A stretch of DNA of 64,000 bases from UBA4732 sp963823075 (lineage in GTDB: Bacteria > Planctomycetota > Planctomycetia > Gemmatales > Gemmataceae), in NCBI GenBank assembly GCA_963823075.1, contig CAWGKE010000021.1, positions 146,084 through 210,083 on the forward strand, written 5' to 3'. The notes under the pieces are model-generated. The model saw only the letters and a list, made by a program, of their open reading frames with translations. It searched no databases and was not told the origin of the DNA. Numbering within the stretch: the first letter of the stretch is position 1; the number at the start of each line of letters is the position of its first letter. Shown one piece after another: positions 1 through 9,665 of this stretch. A program made the translations under genes and the position numbers.

Positions 1-787
1 CTCCTGTTCCATACACCCGCCCTGTCCGGCCGCCGCCCCGGCGCCCGCGCCACCCTCGCGCCAAATGGCGCGGGGCTTGGCGCACACTTAAGTCGTTGGC
101 ATTTCACACTTTTGCTGGCCCTGCGCCATCGCGCCAAGGTCCACCTCAACTTTTTTTTCGACTGCCGTCGGGCGCCGATGAATGCCCGACGGGGCGAGCG
201 GCGAGGCTCCATGCCCGCCGTTGGGGCGAAAACCGCCGGGATGAACCCGGCGGCTCGCCGGGGTGCGATCGGAAGACGGACGCCGGGACATGGCGCACCT
301 TCACCTGCTGGGGACACGGGGCGACGCCGAGTGTACCACGCGGAGAAGCCATCTGGGGAGATCAAAAGGGAGGGGAAATGGGCGCATATCGAGCGCCGGT
401 GGGAGACGGCGGACCCCGCCTGGCCGGTTCGCGGGGCGTCGTCTTGCCGAGTTCAGGGACCGCGGCGGACGCGGCCGCGCAAACCGGCTTCGGGTCGCGC
501 GGCCAGCCGGGGAAGTTGCGTGCGCCGCCGGCGCCAGCGCCGCGCACCTCGATGGATGCGACCGAAAGCAATCTGCGACATCCCTTTCTCTACCGTTCAG
601 CAGCGACCCGGCTGCGGCGGCCTCAAGAACTGATCTGGCCTCCAGACGGCCACAGGTAGTCCCTGAAAACGCTTCGGGGTTTCGGCCCGAAGTGCGCTAA
701 CCCTTGCCTGGCAGCCTGACACGGCGCTCGCTTACCTGAAAATGCGTAAAATCCTCATAATAAAGGCGACTTCGGACACCCGACACC
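1..787. other. Region without a supportable gene
   Basis: This GC-rich stretch has overlapping open frames on both strands, as expected from composition alone. The one with the best start (ATG at 377 after a GGAGGGG-like site, ending at 659) encodes a low-complexity Ala/Gly/Pro/Arg-rich peptide resembling no family I know. I see no RNA gene or convincing promoter. It probably includes the upstream region of the sigma-54 activator that starts at 836. Confidence 0.5.
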
Positions 788-835
788 GTGGACCACTGGA
801 TGGTTCCGGACGAAGGACGGACCAGGGCAATCACC

Positions 836-2401
836 ATGACGAGCGCTCCTACCGATGGACAGGCGGTCGTCGGCGGCGACCCGTACCGCGCCTTGCTGGC
901 GGTCTCGGAGGCGATCGTCTTGCACCGCGACCTGCCCGCGCTGTTCCACGAGCTGGCGGGCCGGCTTCATCAGGTGGTGCGCTTCGATGGGCTCGCCCTG
1001 GTCCTGCACGACGCGGCGACCAACACCATGCGCCGGCACGTCCTGGAGACCGTCGAACCCAGCCCGCCCGGGTCCATGATGGTCCTTTCCCCGGACGACG
1101 ACCCGGCGGGGCTCGTGTGGCGGACCCAGCAGCCGCTCATCATCGCGAGCGCGGCCGAGCTGAAGCGCTGGCCGCGGTTGCTGGAGCTGTTGCAGCCGTA
1201 TGGCGTCCAGAGCTTATGCTATCTTCCGCTGACCACCGCCCGGCGCCGGCTCGGCGCGCTGGTATTCGTGTGTAAGCAGCCGGGCGCCTACGACGCGGCG
1301 GACGTGGGCTTCCTGCAGCTCGTCGCCAATCAGGCGGCCGTGGCTGTCGAGAACGCCCTGGCCTTTGAGGAGATCGCGGCGCTCAAGGACCGGCTCGCCA
1401 AGGAGAAGGCGTACCTGGAGGAGGAGGTCCGCACCGAACACCACTTCGGCGAAATCGTCGGCGAGAGCGCCGCGCTGCGCCGCGTCCTCAAGCAGGTCGA
1501 AACCGTCGCCCCCACCGACTCCACCGTCCTCATCCGCGGCGAGACCGGAACCGGCAAGGAGCTGGTCGCCCGCGCCCTGCACGAGCTGAGCCCACGCCGG
1601 GAGCGGACCTTCGTCAAGCTGAACTGCGCCGCCATTCCGACGGGCCTCCTGGAGAGCGAGCTGTTCGGCCACGAGAGAGGCGCCTTCACCGGCGCCGTCA
1701 GCCAGAAGGTCGGGCGCTTCGAGCTGGCGCACCGGGGGACCCTGTTCCTCGACGAGGTCGGCGACATCCCCCTTGAGCTGCAACCCAAGCTGCTGCGCGT
1801 CTTGCAGGAGCAGGAGTTCGAGCGGCTGGGAGGCACGAAGACCATCAAGGTGGACGTGCGGCTGGCGGCGGCGACGCACCGGGACCTGGCGAAGATGGTC
1901 GCCGACGGCCGTTTCCGCGAGGACCTCTACTACCGGCTCAACGTTTTCCCGGTGGTGCTGCCGCCGCTGCGGGAGCGGCCCGACGATATCCCGCGACTGG
2001 TGCGGCACTTCACGCAGCGGTTCGCCCGGCGCATGGGCCGGCGCATCGAAACGATACCGTCGGCGGTCATGGAGGGGCTGGTCCGCTACCCCTGGCCGGG
2101 CAACGTGCGGGAGCTGCAGAACGTCATCGAGCGCGCGGTCATCCTTTCCCCCGGAACGTCGCTGCAGGTTCCCGCCGGCGACCTGCAGCCGTCTTCCTCC
2201 CCTCTCCCCTCCGGGGGAGAGGGGTCAGGGGCGAGGGGGGCGGTCACGCTGGCCGACGCGGAGCGCGAGCACATCCTGGGCGCCCTCCGCGAGGCGGGCT
2301 GGGTACTGGGCGGTCCGAAGGGGGCCGCGGCGCGCCTGGGGATGAAGCGCTCCACGCTGTATAAGAAGATGAAGAAGCTCGGCATCTCCCGCCGCGGGTG
2401 A
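836..2401 (+). CDS. Sigma-54-dependent transcriptional activator with GAF sensor (FhlA-like)
   Basis: An enhancer-binding protein of the FhlA/NtrC class, which would use ATP hydrolysis to open promoters held by RNA polymerase with sigma-54. I chose ATG 836; an in-frame GTG at 788 would add 16 residues. Domains in the 521-residue protein are a GAF-like sensor (about 20-180), a charged coiled linker, and an AAA+ domain with Walker A GETGTGKE (about 235), sigma-54 contact loop GAFTGA (about 281), Walker B LFLDEVGD (about 303) and WPGNVRELQN. A Fis-type HTH ends the protein (ARLGMKRSTLYKKMKKLGI). The linker before the HTH is encoded by a GC hairpin repeat (see 2199-2224). There is no receiver domain, so it probably senses a small molecule through the GAF domain. 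The ligand and targets are unknown. Confidence 0.93.
   Translation: MTSAPTDGQAVVGGDPYRALLAVSEAIVLHRDLPALFHELAGRLHQVVRFDGLALVLHDAATNTMRRHVLETVEPSPPGSMMVLSPDDDPAGLVWRTQQPLIIASAAELKRWPRLLELLQPYGVQSLCYLPLTTARRRLGALVFVCKQPGAYDAADVGFLQLVANQAAVAVENALAFEEIAALKDRLAKEKAYLEEEVRTEHHFGEIVGESAALRRVLKQVETVAPTDSTVLIRGETGTGKELVARALHELSPRRERTFVKLNCAAIPTGLLESELFGHERGAFTGAVSQKVGRFELAHRGTLFLDEVGDIPLELQPKLLRVLQEQEFERLGGTKTIKVDVRLAAATHRDLAKMVADGRFREDLYYRLNVFPVVLPPLRERPDDIPRLVRHFTQRFARRMGRRIETIPSAVMEGLVRYPWPGNVRELQNVIERAVILSPGTSLQVPAGDLQPSSSPLPSGGEGSGARGAVTLADAEREHILGALREAGWVLGGPKGAAARLGMKRSTLYKKMKKLGISRRG
2199..2224. repeat. GC-rich hairpin repeat inside a coding sequence
   Basis: A perfect 11-bp inverted repeat (CCCCTCTCCCC / GGGGAGAGGGG) with a 4-nt spacer. 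It lies in frame in the sigma-54 activator, where it and its flanks encode an S/P/G-rich linker (SSSPLPSGGEGSGARG). Hairpins of this type are scattered through planctomycete genomes. Here one sits exactly between the AAA+ and HTH domains, where an insertion would be tolerated. Confidence 0.75.
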
Positions 2402-2857
2402 GGACGCCGCCGGCGGACCGGACGCCGTCGGGGCGGCGAGCCTCAACGGGCCAGAGCGGCCGGATGCTCACCGGACCGGTCCTGACATCCGTGCTGGCCG
2501 GCATGTGGGGCTAGTCGGTTCGGCTGCGACGGGCGGAGGAACAGGCCGCCGTCTTGTCCGGGCCCATGCGCAGACGGCCCGGGCGTTGGGACTGGGCATG
2601 GCGGATTTCTTCGCCCGCCATCGTGGCGGCGCGGAAAACCATTCAAGCGCCGCAGCAGGCTCTGCCGAGAAGATACCTGGTAGAGGCTCCGCCACGCCGA
2701 CTCCAGATGCCGCCTCCATGCGCTCCTTCAGCCGACGGCGCCGGGATCCCGTTCGTCCCGGCCGACAACGGGCGCGCCTTTTCCGCCGGCGTGGAGACAT
2801 TTCCGCGCCCCGCCGACGTTTCCGTGGCCGGAATGGCTTGCTCCCCAGAGGAGAGGC
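2402..2857. other. Intergenic region, nothing recognised
   Basis: About 450 bp between the sigma-54 activator and the lipoprotein gene. Several frames stay open by composition, but none has a recognisable domain or a convincing start. The last bases hold a good ribosome-binding site (GAGGAGAGG-like, just before 2858) for the lipoprotein gene. Confidence 0.5.
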
Positions 2858-3668
2858 ATGCGCAACCCCAGGCTCGGATGCCTCCTGCTGGCTGCGCTCG
2901 CCTCGGGGTGCGGGGCGCTGGCCGTTCGGCCGCCGACGCCGGCGGCCGCCCTCACCGACCCCGAGTTGCTGGCCGCCCCCGCCCCGCAGAACGAACGGTA
3001 CTTCCTGATCGTGTTCGGCTCCCAGACGACGCCGCGGATCGGCCGCTACACCCACACGTGGGCCACCGTCGTCAAAGTGACCGAACTGCCGGGCGCACAG
3101 CCTGCCGTCGAGGAACACACCATCAGCTGGCTGCCGGACTCGCTCGACATCCGGGTCTGGCGGCTCCGCGTCGAACCGGCCTCGAACCTGGACCTGCACG
3201 CGACGATCGAGCACGTGCTGGGGACCGGCCAGCGCGTGTCGATGTGGGGCCCTTATGAAATCTGGGGTGGGCTGTACACGCGCTTCGTGACGCAGAAGGC
3301 CTTCCTGGATTCTGGCGCCGTCGGCTACCAGGCCGTGGACGCCGTCGGAGAGGCCGCGCAAGGGCGACGGCTGCGACTGCTTTCACGCCCTCAGCGACAT
3401 GGACCCGCTGTTCGACCGGCGGCGTTACCCCTTGCGCTACTTCGGCGACGAAGCCTCTCTCAACATCGTGCGGCAGGTGCATGAGCATCCGGTCCTGATC
3501 CGGCCGTGCCGGACGCACGACTGGCTCATCCCCGCGCTGGGCCTGGACCGCTACCCGATCGTCCGCCGCCGCTACGACGGGCCGTCCCAGGATTTCTCCC
3601 CCGAGGCGGTGCTGGCGTCGTGGGAAAGCAACGGCGGCGCGGCCCGCGCAGCCGGCCGCGGCCGGTAG
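2858..3668 (+). CDS. Putative lipoprotein of unknown function, split by a frameshift
   Basis: A secreted lipoprotein of about 270 residues. It starts at ATG 2858 with a basic, hydrophobic signal peptide and lipobox LASGC (Cys about 20). The first frame (2858 to about 3357) runs into arginine-rich nonsense, while another frame continues sensibly to 3668 (GDGCDCFHALSDMDPLF...). Joining at about 3357-3362 (..VGEAA/RKGDGCDC..) gives one protein. I recognise no named domain. A single-base assembly error and a true inactivating mutation are both possible. A strong bidirectional terminator follows. Its function is unknown; it may be a periplasmic or outer-surface protein. Confidence 0.6.
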
Positions 3669-3692
3669 CGCAATAAAGGCGGCAACGCAAAT

Positions 3693-3727
3693 CGGGTCCG
3701 GTCATGTTCAGAATATGACCGGACCCG
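3693..3727. terminator. Bidirectional intrinsic terminator
   Basis: A perfect 13-bp stem (CGGGTCCGGTCAT / ATGACCGGACCCG) with a 9-nt loop, followed by TTCTTT on the plus strand. It sits between the convergent lipoprotein gene (ends 3668) and kinase gene (ends 3756), so it can terminate both. Confidence 0.85.
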
Positions 3728-3755
3728 TTCTTTGTGCCGGACCCTGGCCCGATCC

Positions 3756-6700
3756 TCACTTGGTCGTTTGGGCGCGGCGGAGCAGGGCCTCAACCTCTTG
3801 CCATAGCGCCTGGCATTCCTGCCGCTCGGCCGGGGGTAGTTTCTCCAGGGCGTCCGCGTCGCGCAGCCCGGCCAGGTCGGGGTCGTCCCGCCAGGGCGCC
3901 AACGTCTTCTGAGCCAGGATGCGGTCCGCCTCCGGCGCCTCCGTGCCGGCGTCCACCTTTCTGGCCCAGTCGGCCAGGTCGAGTCGCAACCACTCCCGCG
4001 CCTGCCTGCGCAAGTCCTCCCGCTGCGGCTCGCCGAGCCCGGCCGCGTCGTCGCCCTGATCGCCGCCGGCCAGGGCGGCGGCGCGGGCGGCGTTGAACCG
4101 ATGGCCGGCGCGGAGGTCCTCGGCCAATTGAGGCTTGGCCGCGAGCGCCTCGGCATAGAGGCGTGCGGCCGTGGCGTAGTGGCTCTTGGCGAAACAGAGT
4201 GCCGCCAGATCGAGGCAGTCGGCGGCGACGGGCCTGTCCGTTCCCTGGACGACGGCGGGGAGACAACCCTCCAGGCGGCGCAGGCGCTGGCAGCGCTGCA
4301 GCAGGCGTTCCAGGTTACCATGGAACTTTTCCCCCTCGGGGACCAGATCGAGGCCCCGCCGGATCTCGGCCTCGGCCTCGGTGAACTCATGCCGGGCGAG
4401 CAGCGCCTGGCCCAGCGCCCCATGGCACCAGGCGAAATAAGGCTCAATCCGGACGGCCTGGCGGTAGTGGTCGATGGCTTCCTTCAGTCGGGCCTCATCC
4501 TGCGGGGGTATGCGGAGCGTGTTACGGGCCGGGGTCCACGCGGGGTCACAGTCCAGGGCCTGCTTGTAACCAGCCATCGCCTCGTCCAGGGCCGGACCAC
4601 GGAACTTGTTGAGGGGTTTCACGCTCTCCGGGTAATCGTCGTCCGCCTCTTCAAACCGGCCCTTGGCGACCAGCGCGATACCGAGCAAGTGGTGGGCCCG
4701 GGCACAATCGGGGTCGCTCCGCAGGGCCTGGCGGTAGTGATCGATCGCCTCGTCCAGGGACCCCGAACCGGCCTGGATTTGGCCGAGGTTGCAATGGGCG
4801 GCCGACAACTGGGGATCGATCTCCAGGGCGTCCTGGTACGTGAGCACCGCCAGGGGCCAATAACCCTTGCGTTCCAGGGCCACGCCGAGGTTGTTCAGGC
4901 CCGGAGCGCACCGGGGATCGTTCTTCACGAGCCCGTGCAAAGTGGTAGCGGCGTCCCAGATCCGATACTTGTCGATCTGGAGGAGGCCGACGTCATTCAG
5001 AACGGCGGCCGTTTGCGGGCGGATTTTCAGGGCCTTCTCGTAAAAGGCCAGGGCCGGCGCGGGTTCACCCCCGGGATGCCTTTCCGGGCCGTGCAGCGCC
5101 AGGGCCAGCGTCAAGTTCGCCCAGAAGTCGTCGGGATATTGCTCCCGGACGCGCCGGAGAAAGCCGACCCCGTCCTCCCCGGTCGCCGTCAGCCGTTCGC
5201 CCAGCGCCAGCAGCAGCGGTAGGGGCTGCTCCGCCAGCGGCGCCGCCTGCGCCAGCTCGGCCAGGGCCTTCCCGTCTCTCCAGGCCGCAGGGCGCGCACC
5301 CGGTCGCGCCAGGGGTCGGGGCCCGCCCGGCGCGCCACGCCCAGCAGCCAATCCTGCCGGGCCGGGTTGGCGGCACAGACCGCCCAGTCGTCCAGCGCGG
5401 CGACAATGTGGGCGGCCCATTTGGAGGCCCGGACTCGCGCCGCGACTCCCTCCGGATCGTCGGGAGGCTCGCCCAGTCCCTGATCTCGGAAAGCCTCGGC
5501 GTAGTCCCGATCCGCCCGGGCCTTGTTGAATCGCAGCAGAGCGCCGTGGTGGAGCTGCCCCTCGGCCAGAGTGGATCGATTCAGGCGGATCGTCTCGAGC
5601 CGGACCAGGAATTCGTGGTCGCGGCGGGCCGCCTCCACCACCGGGTACAGCCAGAACGGCCCGCCGTCGCCGAGCCGGGACCGGGCCTGCTCCAGTGCGG
5701 CGCCGGCCTCGGAGAAGGCCGACTCCTGTTGCAACCGGTCCGCCTCCCGCAAGTCCGCCTCCACCGCCCGCGCGGTGAGAAGCCACCGCCCAATCAGCCA
5801 GCCGGCGCCGCCCAACACGGCGGTCGCAACCAACAACGTGCCGAAGAGCAGCGCCGCCGCCGTCGGGCGACGCCGCGACCACCGGGCGAGGCGCTCCAGC
5901 CGGCGCAGCGGCCGGGCCGCGATCGGCTCGCCCTTCTCGAAGCGGCGCAAGTCGTCGGCCAGGGCCGCGGCGCTGGCGTAGCGGCGCCGCGGCTCCTTGT
6001 GCAGGCACTTGAGGCAGATGGTTTCCAGGTCGCGCGGCGCCTGCGGGTTCAGCCGCGCCGGCGGCACCGGCTCGTCGGCGACCACCTGCTGCAGCGTCGC
6101 CGTCGCCGACTCGGCGCGGAACGGCGGCCGGCCGGTCAGCATCTCGTACAGGATCGCCCCCAGCGCGTACACGTCCGTGGCCGGCCCGATCGCCCGCTTC
6201 TCGCCGCGCGCCTGCTCGGGGGCCATGTAGCTCGGCGTCCCTATCGGGGCGCCGCTGAGCGTGAGGCCCCCGTCGCCTTCGAGCCGCCGAGCCAGGCCGA
6301 AGTCCGTCACCTTGGGCGTGCCGTCCGCGGTCAGCAGGATGTTGCCCGGCTTGAGATCGCGATGCACGATGCCGCTCTGGTGCGCCGCGTGGATGGCTTC
6401 GGCCAGCGTCGCCGTCAGTGCAGCGGCCTGGCGAGCCGGTTGAGGAACCCCCCGGATTTGCTCGGCCAGGTTGCCGCCCTCGATCAGCTCCATCGTGAAG
6501 AAGGGCCGACCTTCCACCTCGCCGGCGTTGAAGACCTGCACGATATTGGGGTGGCGCAGGGCGGCGACGGCCTGCGCCTCGCGCAGGAAGCGCTCCAGCT
6601 CATCCGGCCGGGCGCAGGGGCCGGCCAGCAGCATCTTCAGAGCGACCGCCCGGTTGAGGCGCAGGTGCCACGCCCGATAGACGACGCCCATGCCGCCGCG

Positions 6701-6961
6701 GCCGAGCAACGCCTCCACCCGGTAGCCGGGAACCTGCGGCAGGTCGGCCGGGCGGCGTGCGTCCACGACCGCGTCGGCGTCCGGGCCCGTCTCCGGGTCC
6801 GGAAACAACGCCGCGATCGCCCCGTCAACGAGGCGAAAACTCCTCCACCGCCGCCGGACCTCGGGAAGCAGCTCCGGACGATCCCGGCACACTTCTTCCG
6901 GCGTCCGACCCGAGTCGAGCATGTCCTCGATCCGTGCGAACACGTCGGGGTTGCCGGCCAT
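3756..6961 (-). CDS. Ser/Thr protein kinase with C-terminal TPR repeats, frameshifted
   Basis: A planctomycete-type Hanks kinase fused to a long tetratricopeptide region. The first frame (6961 to about 5292) has the kinase domain with a glycine loop GRGGMG, catalytic HRDLKPGN (about 199-206) and DFG (about 220), then one transmembrane helix (about 372-398). The second frame (about 5292 to 3756) carries at least six TPR-like repeats (for example YRQALRSDPDCARAHHLLGI) and a PPAERQECQALW end. Around 5292 the family-typical RVRDPAAWRD reads RVRA in one frame and RPAAWRD in the other, so one missing base explains the split. Joined, it is about 1068 residues. It lies 12 bp after an ECF sigma factor, a common planctomycete pairing for signal-controlled transcription. 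Confidence 0.85.
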
Positions 6962-6973
6962 CGGCGGGTCTCC

Positions 6974-7617
6974 TCAGGGCGCGTGGGTGTCGCCGGGCGA
7001 CTCGGGGGTTTCGCCGGGCGCGGCCGGATGAAGGTCGGCCAGCTGCTCGGCTAGCAGGAGGCGGGCCCGGTTCAGGCGCCGCTGCACCGTCTTCACCGAA
7101 ACCCCGACGACCCCGGCGGCCTCGGCGTGAGTCAGCCCCTGGATGCGGACCAGCTGGAACGCCTCCCGCTCGTCCTCCGGCAAACCCTCGATCGCCTCCA
7201 ACATGCGGCGGGCGTCCTGGCCTAGGCAGGAGTCGCTGCTGCTGGGCGGGGCCGCAACCCCGGATTCCGCCAGGGCGCGGCGCGGGGCTGCTTATCTAAG
7301 AGGCGGGCCAGGTCATTGAGCTGCCAGCGCATGTGCTGGTTGGCCAGGGCGAAGAACTGCCGCACGGTCTGGGGGCGGACCGACCGGAGGGCCGTGAGCA
7401 GTCCGGCCACCACGCCGTCGAGCAGCTCGTCGGTCTCCAGATTACAGGGCGGTTGCGTCAGCCGCGGGTAGCTCCGCAGCAGGAGCGTGGCGCACAACAG
7501 GCGCAGGCGGCGAACCGCCCGTTCCAGGAGTTCCCGGATGAGCGGTTCCGCGGCCGAGTCCCCTTGCAGTGCATCCAGGCAGCGCTGGATGCCGGCCGTA
7601 GTCGGTTCTTCGTTCAT
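6974..7617 (-). CDS. ECF-type RNA polymerase sigma factor, frameshifted
   Basis: A planctomycete ECF sigma factor of about 214 residues. The first frame (7617 to about 7285) has region 2-like sequence (VRQFFALANQHMRWQLNDLA). The second frame, to 6974, has region 4 (GLPEDEREAFQLVRIQGLTH, then AEAAGVVGVSVKTVQRRLNR). Reading DKQPRAA from one frame into LAESGVAAPPSSSDSC from the other gives a continuous protein, so one indel near 7280-7290 splits it. The stop is 12 bp from the kinase start, so the two should be co-transcribed. Such sigma factors are thought to be controlled by the neighbouring kinase. The start is the ATG at 7617. Confidence 0.82.
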
Positions 7618-7792
7618 GGCAAGGCCAGCCCGCGAAGGAAAGGGTTCCAGGCATTCTATCCGAATTGGTGTCCACCCGCCCCTCTCAGGAATACGGGGCA
7701 GGGATGACGAATTCGCGGCGAGGCCTGTCGCACCTGACGGGGGTGAAAGCGGTCAGCAAGGACCATGAGACGCTGGGCGAGGCGGTGGTTCC

Positions 7793-8239
7793 ATGGACTC
7801 AACCATCATCACGGCAGTAGCGGCGGCTTGCGGGACCCTGGTGGGCGCCACGGCGACCAGCGTCACTACCTGGATCACTCAGCGCACGCAGACGGTCCAC
7901 GCCGAGCGGGAAGCGAAGCTGCGCGACCGCGAGGCGCTGTACGGCGAGTTCATTACCGAGGCGTCGCGTTTGACCGTGGAGGCACTCGGCCACTCGCTGG
8001 AACGACCCGAAACGTTCGTGAAACTCTATGGGATCACCGGCCGCATTCGGCTCGTGGCCACGGATGCGGTGCTGGCCGCGGCTGAAGCCTGCAGCCGCCA
8101 AATCTTCGACCTCTACGCGAAGCCGAACATGACGGTCGAGCAAATCCGCCTCACCTTCGAACGGGATCGGCTCGACCCGATCAGGGATTTCAGCGTCGTC
8201 TGTCGGAAGGAACTTCGTGAGATCGCCGACGGCGGCTGA
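7793..8239 (+). CDS. Small membrane-anchored protein of unknown function
   Basis: A 148-residue protein with an N-terminal hydrophobic helix (about 4-27, IITAVAAACGTLVGATATSV) followed by a soluble helical part rich in charged residues. It resembles a widespread family of uncharacterised, single-pass proteins with a helical cytoplasmic domain (REALYGEFITEASRLTVEAL). It starts at ATG 7793. No enzyme motif is visible. It stands alone on the plus strand, diverging from the sigma factor/kinase operon. Confidence 0.65.
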   Translation: MDSTIITAVAAACGTLVGATATSVTTWITQRTQTVHAEREAKLRDREALYGEFITEASRLTVEALGHSLERPETFVKLYGITGRIRLVATDAVLAAAEACSRQIFDLYAKPNMTVEQIRLTFERDRLDPIRDFSVVCRKELREIADGG

Positions 8240-8562
8240 TGGGGCATAAGTGGCCTTTGGAAGGTGACGCCGTGCCTGGTGGGGGGAACACGTAAGCCGG
8301 GCCTTGACAGGAAAGGGACTTTGGGATGCAAGCTTTGCTGATTAACCTGAATGGCTCGAGCAGCGCCCCCTGGCGACGCCTACGCCGCCAGAGCGGCGCT
8401 TCCCGCGTGGCGCGCCCCGCCTTTTCTCCGGCGCGTCTCGTTCCGCTCCGTCCGCAACCCGATACGAACCCTTGCCTTGCGAGGAGACGCCTCCGACGCG
8501 CCTGCGCCGGCACGGCCCCTGCTTTGGGGGGGTGCAGGAAAACGCAGGAAAGGACGTGAGCC
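8240..8562. other. Intergenic region, nothing recognised
   Basis: About 320 bp with no open frame that looks like protein. The last 30 bases contain GGAAAGGA, a plausible ribosome-binding site for the STAS gene at 8563. Confidence 0.45.
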
Positions 8563-8880
8563 GTGTTGCGAATCACCGTCCACGACAACGCGGGGGCCCT
8601 CACGTTCCAGCTCGAAGGGAAGGTGGCAGGGCCGTGGGTGCGGGAGCTGGAGGCGTGCTGGCAGCGGACGGTGGCCCGCCGGCGCGAACCGATCGTCCGC
8701 GTGGACCTGACGGGGGCGACCTTCATCGACGCCGCGGGCAAGGCCTGCCTGGCGGCCCTGCACCGCCAGGGGGCCAAGTTCATCGCCGCCGACTGCCTGA
8801 CCACGAGCATTGTGGCCGAGATCACCGAGGCGCCGCCCGAGGGCGGGCGCCCGAAGGGCAAAGGCGAACGCCGCCTGTAA
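8563..8880 (+). CDS. STAS-domain-like small protein
   Basis: A 105-residue protein that looks like a single STAS (anti-sigma-factor-antagonist-like) domain: a beta strand with FQLEGKVAGPWVRELE, then VRVDLTGATFIDAAGKACL, where a phosphorylatable Ser would normally be near the D-x-G turn. Start is GTG 8563, after GGAAAGGA. Proteins of this form often sit beside efflux-pump genes, as here. It may act in protein-protein switching, but the canonical STAS serine is not obvious (TFIDAAG), so regulation by phosphorylation is uncertain. It leads a run of plus-strand genes ending with the EmrA/EmrB pair. Confidence 0.7.
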   Translation: MLRITVHDNAGALTFQLEGKVAGPWVRELEACWQRTVARRREPIVRVDLTGATFIDAAGKACLAALHRQGAKFIAADCLTTSIVAEITEAPPEGGRPKGKGERRL

Positions 8881-8897
8881 CGGAAATGAGGTGCGAC

Positions 8898-9665
8898 ATG
8901 ACGACCAACGCGACGACACACCCCTGGTGGATCCCTCTGGCGTGGTCCGCCGTCTTCTCGGCTGCCGGATTGTCCACGGCCGGGTTCATCGGCGGGCTTT
9001 GGCTCGCCGCGGCCGGCGAACCGGTCGGTCGGGCGGTTTCCGTCGTCGCGGTCCTGGTTCCGGCCGCGCTCGCCGGCTTCACGTGGTATGCGTCCCGCGC
9101 CCGCGCCGAGCGGCGGTGGCGCGTCGCGCTGGACCGTTACGCCGAACAGGAAATGGCGAAGGGGACCCACCCGCGGAGGTGGTCGCATTGCGCTCCGCAT
9201 CCGCCGCTACCGTGCCGCCGAGAGCAACAAGTCGGCGCTCCCGCGGGACTCCCCGCGCTGTGCGGTCGCATAGTGGGCGGATCCGCGCGCCCCGGCAACC
9301 CTCTGACCGCGCCGCTCGGTGTTGGCATTCACCGCAACACCTCTGAATCAAAGGGCTTGCGCTCATCACCGCCGGCCGCGGCCCGTTGGGCATCGCTATT
9401 GCTTCCTCGCGCGGCGCGGCTCCGACGCCGGACGCCAAACGACCTCCGCCGGTTGCCGGGCGTCGAATCCAGCACGGAAGTGCTGGTCGGGGTCGCCCGG
9501 CTGGAGAGCGTGCGAGAGGCGGCCGCGTTGCGCTCCGCACCCGCCCCTGCCGTGCCCCCCCAAAGCAATAAATCGGCCAACGCCCGGGGGAATCACCCGC
9601 CCGATCAACACGTGAGGGCTATCGAGCCCATCATCACAGGAGGGCTGCATCATGAGCAGCATTGA
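8898..9665 (+). CDS. Small two-helix membrane protein; true end uncertain
   Basis: It starts at ATG 8898, after GAAATGAGG, 17 bp beyond the STAS gene. Residues 1-90 look real: two hydrophobic helices (about 12-35 and 45-63) and a charged tail ALDRYAEQEMAKG. From about 9170 the frame stays open to 9665 only as Arg/Pro-rich, family-less sequence that overlaps the next gene's start. The real protein probably ends near 9200 and the frame is shifted or degraded there. An alternative frame reads VVALRSASAATVPP, which resembles a second copy near 9529. The product is unknown. Confidence 0.45.
   Translation: MTTNATTHPWWIPLAWSAVFSAAGLSTAGFIGGLWLAAAGEPVGRAVSVVAVLVPAALAGFTWYASRARAERRWRVALDRYAEQEMAKGTHPRRWSHCAPHPPLPCRREQQVGAPAGLPALCGRIVGGSARPGNPLTAPLGVGIHRNTSESKGLRSSPPAAARWASLLLPRAARLRRRTPNDLRRLPGVESSTEVLVGVARLESVREAAALRSAPAPAVPPQSNKSANARGNHPPDQHVRAIEPIITGGLHHEQH

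Noticed and set aside
96..700. Three overlapping plus-strand frames at the window start
   Set aside because: All three frames are open over the same DNA, and none shows a domain, so coding cannot be supported.
5189..5406. Programmed ribosomal frameshift in the kinase gene
   Set aside because: There is no slippery heptamer, and the same kind of shift affects many unrelated genes in the window.
4101..7054. Long plus-strand frames across the kinase/TPR gene
   Set aside because: They are opposite to conserved kinase and TPR sequence and contain no motif; composition explains them.
7222..7617. A separate short sigma-like gene distinct from the region-4 gene at 6974-7204
   Set aside because: The two pieces join naturally into a single ECF sigma factor across one frameshift, which explains both better.
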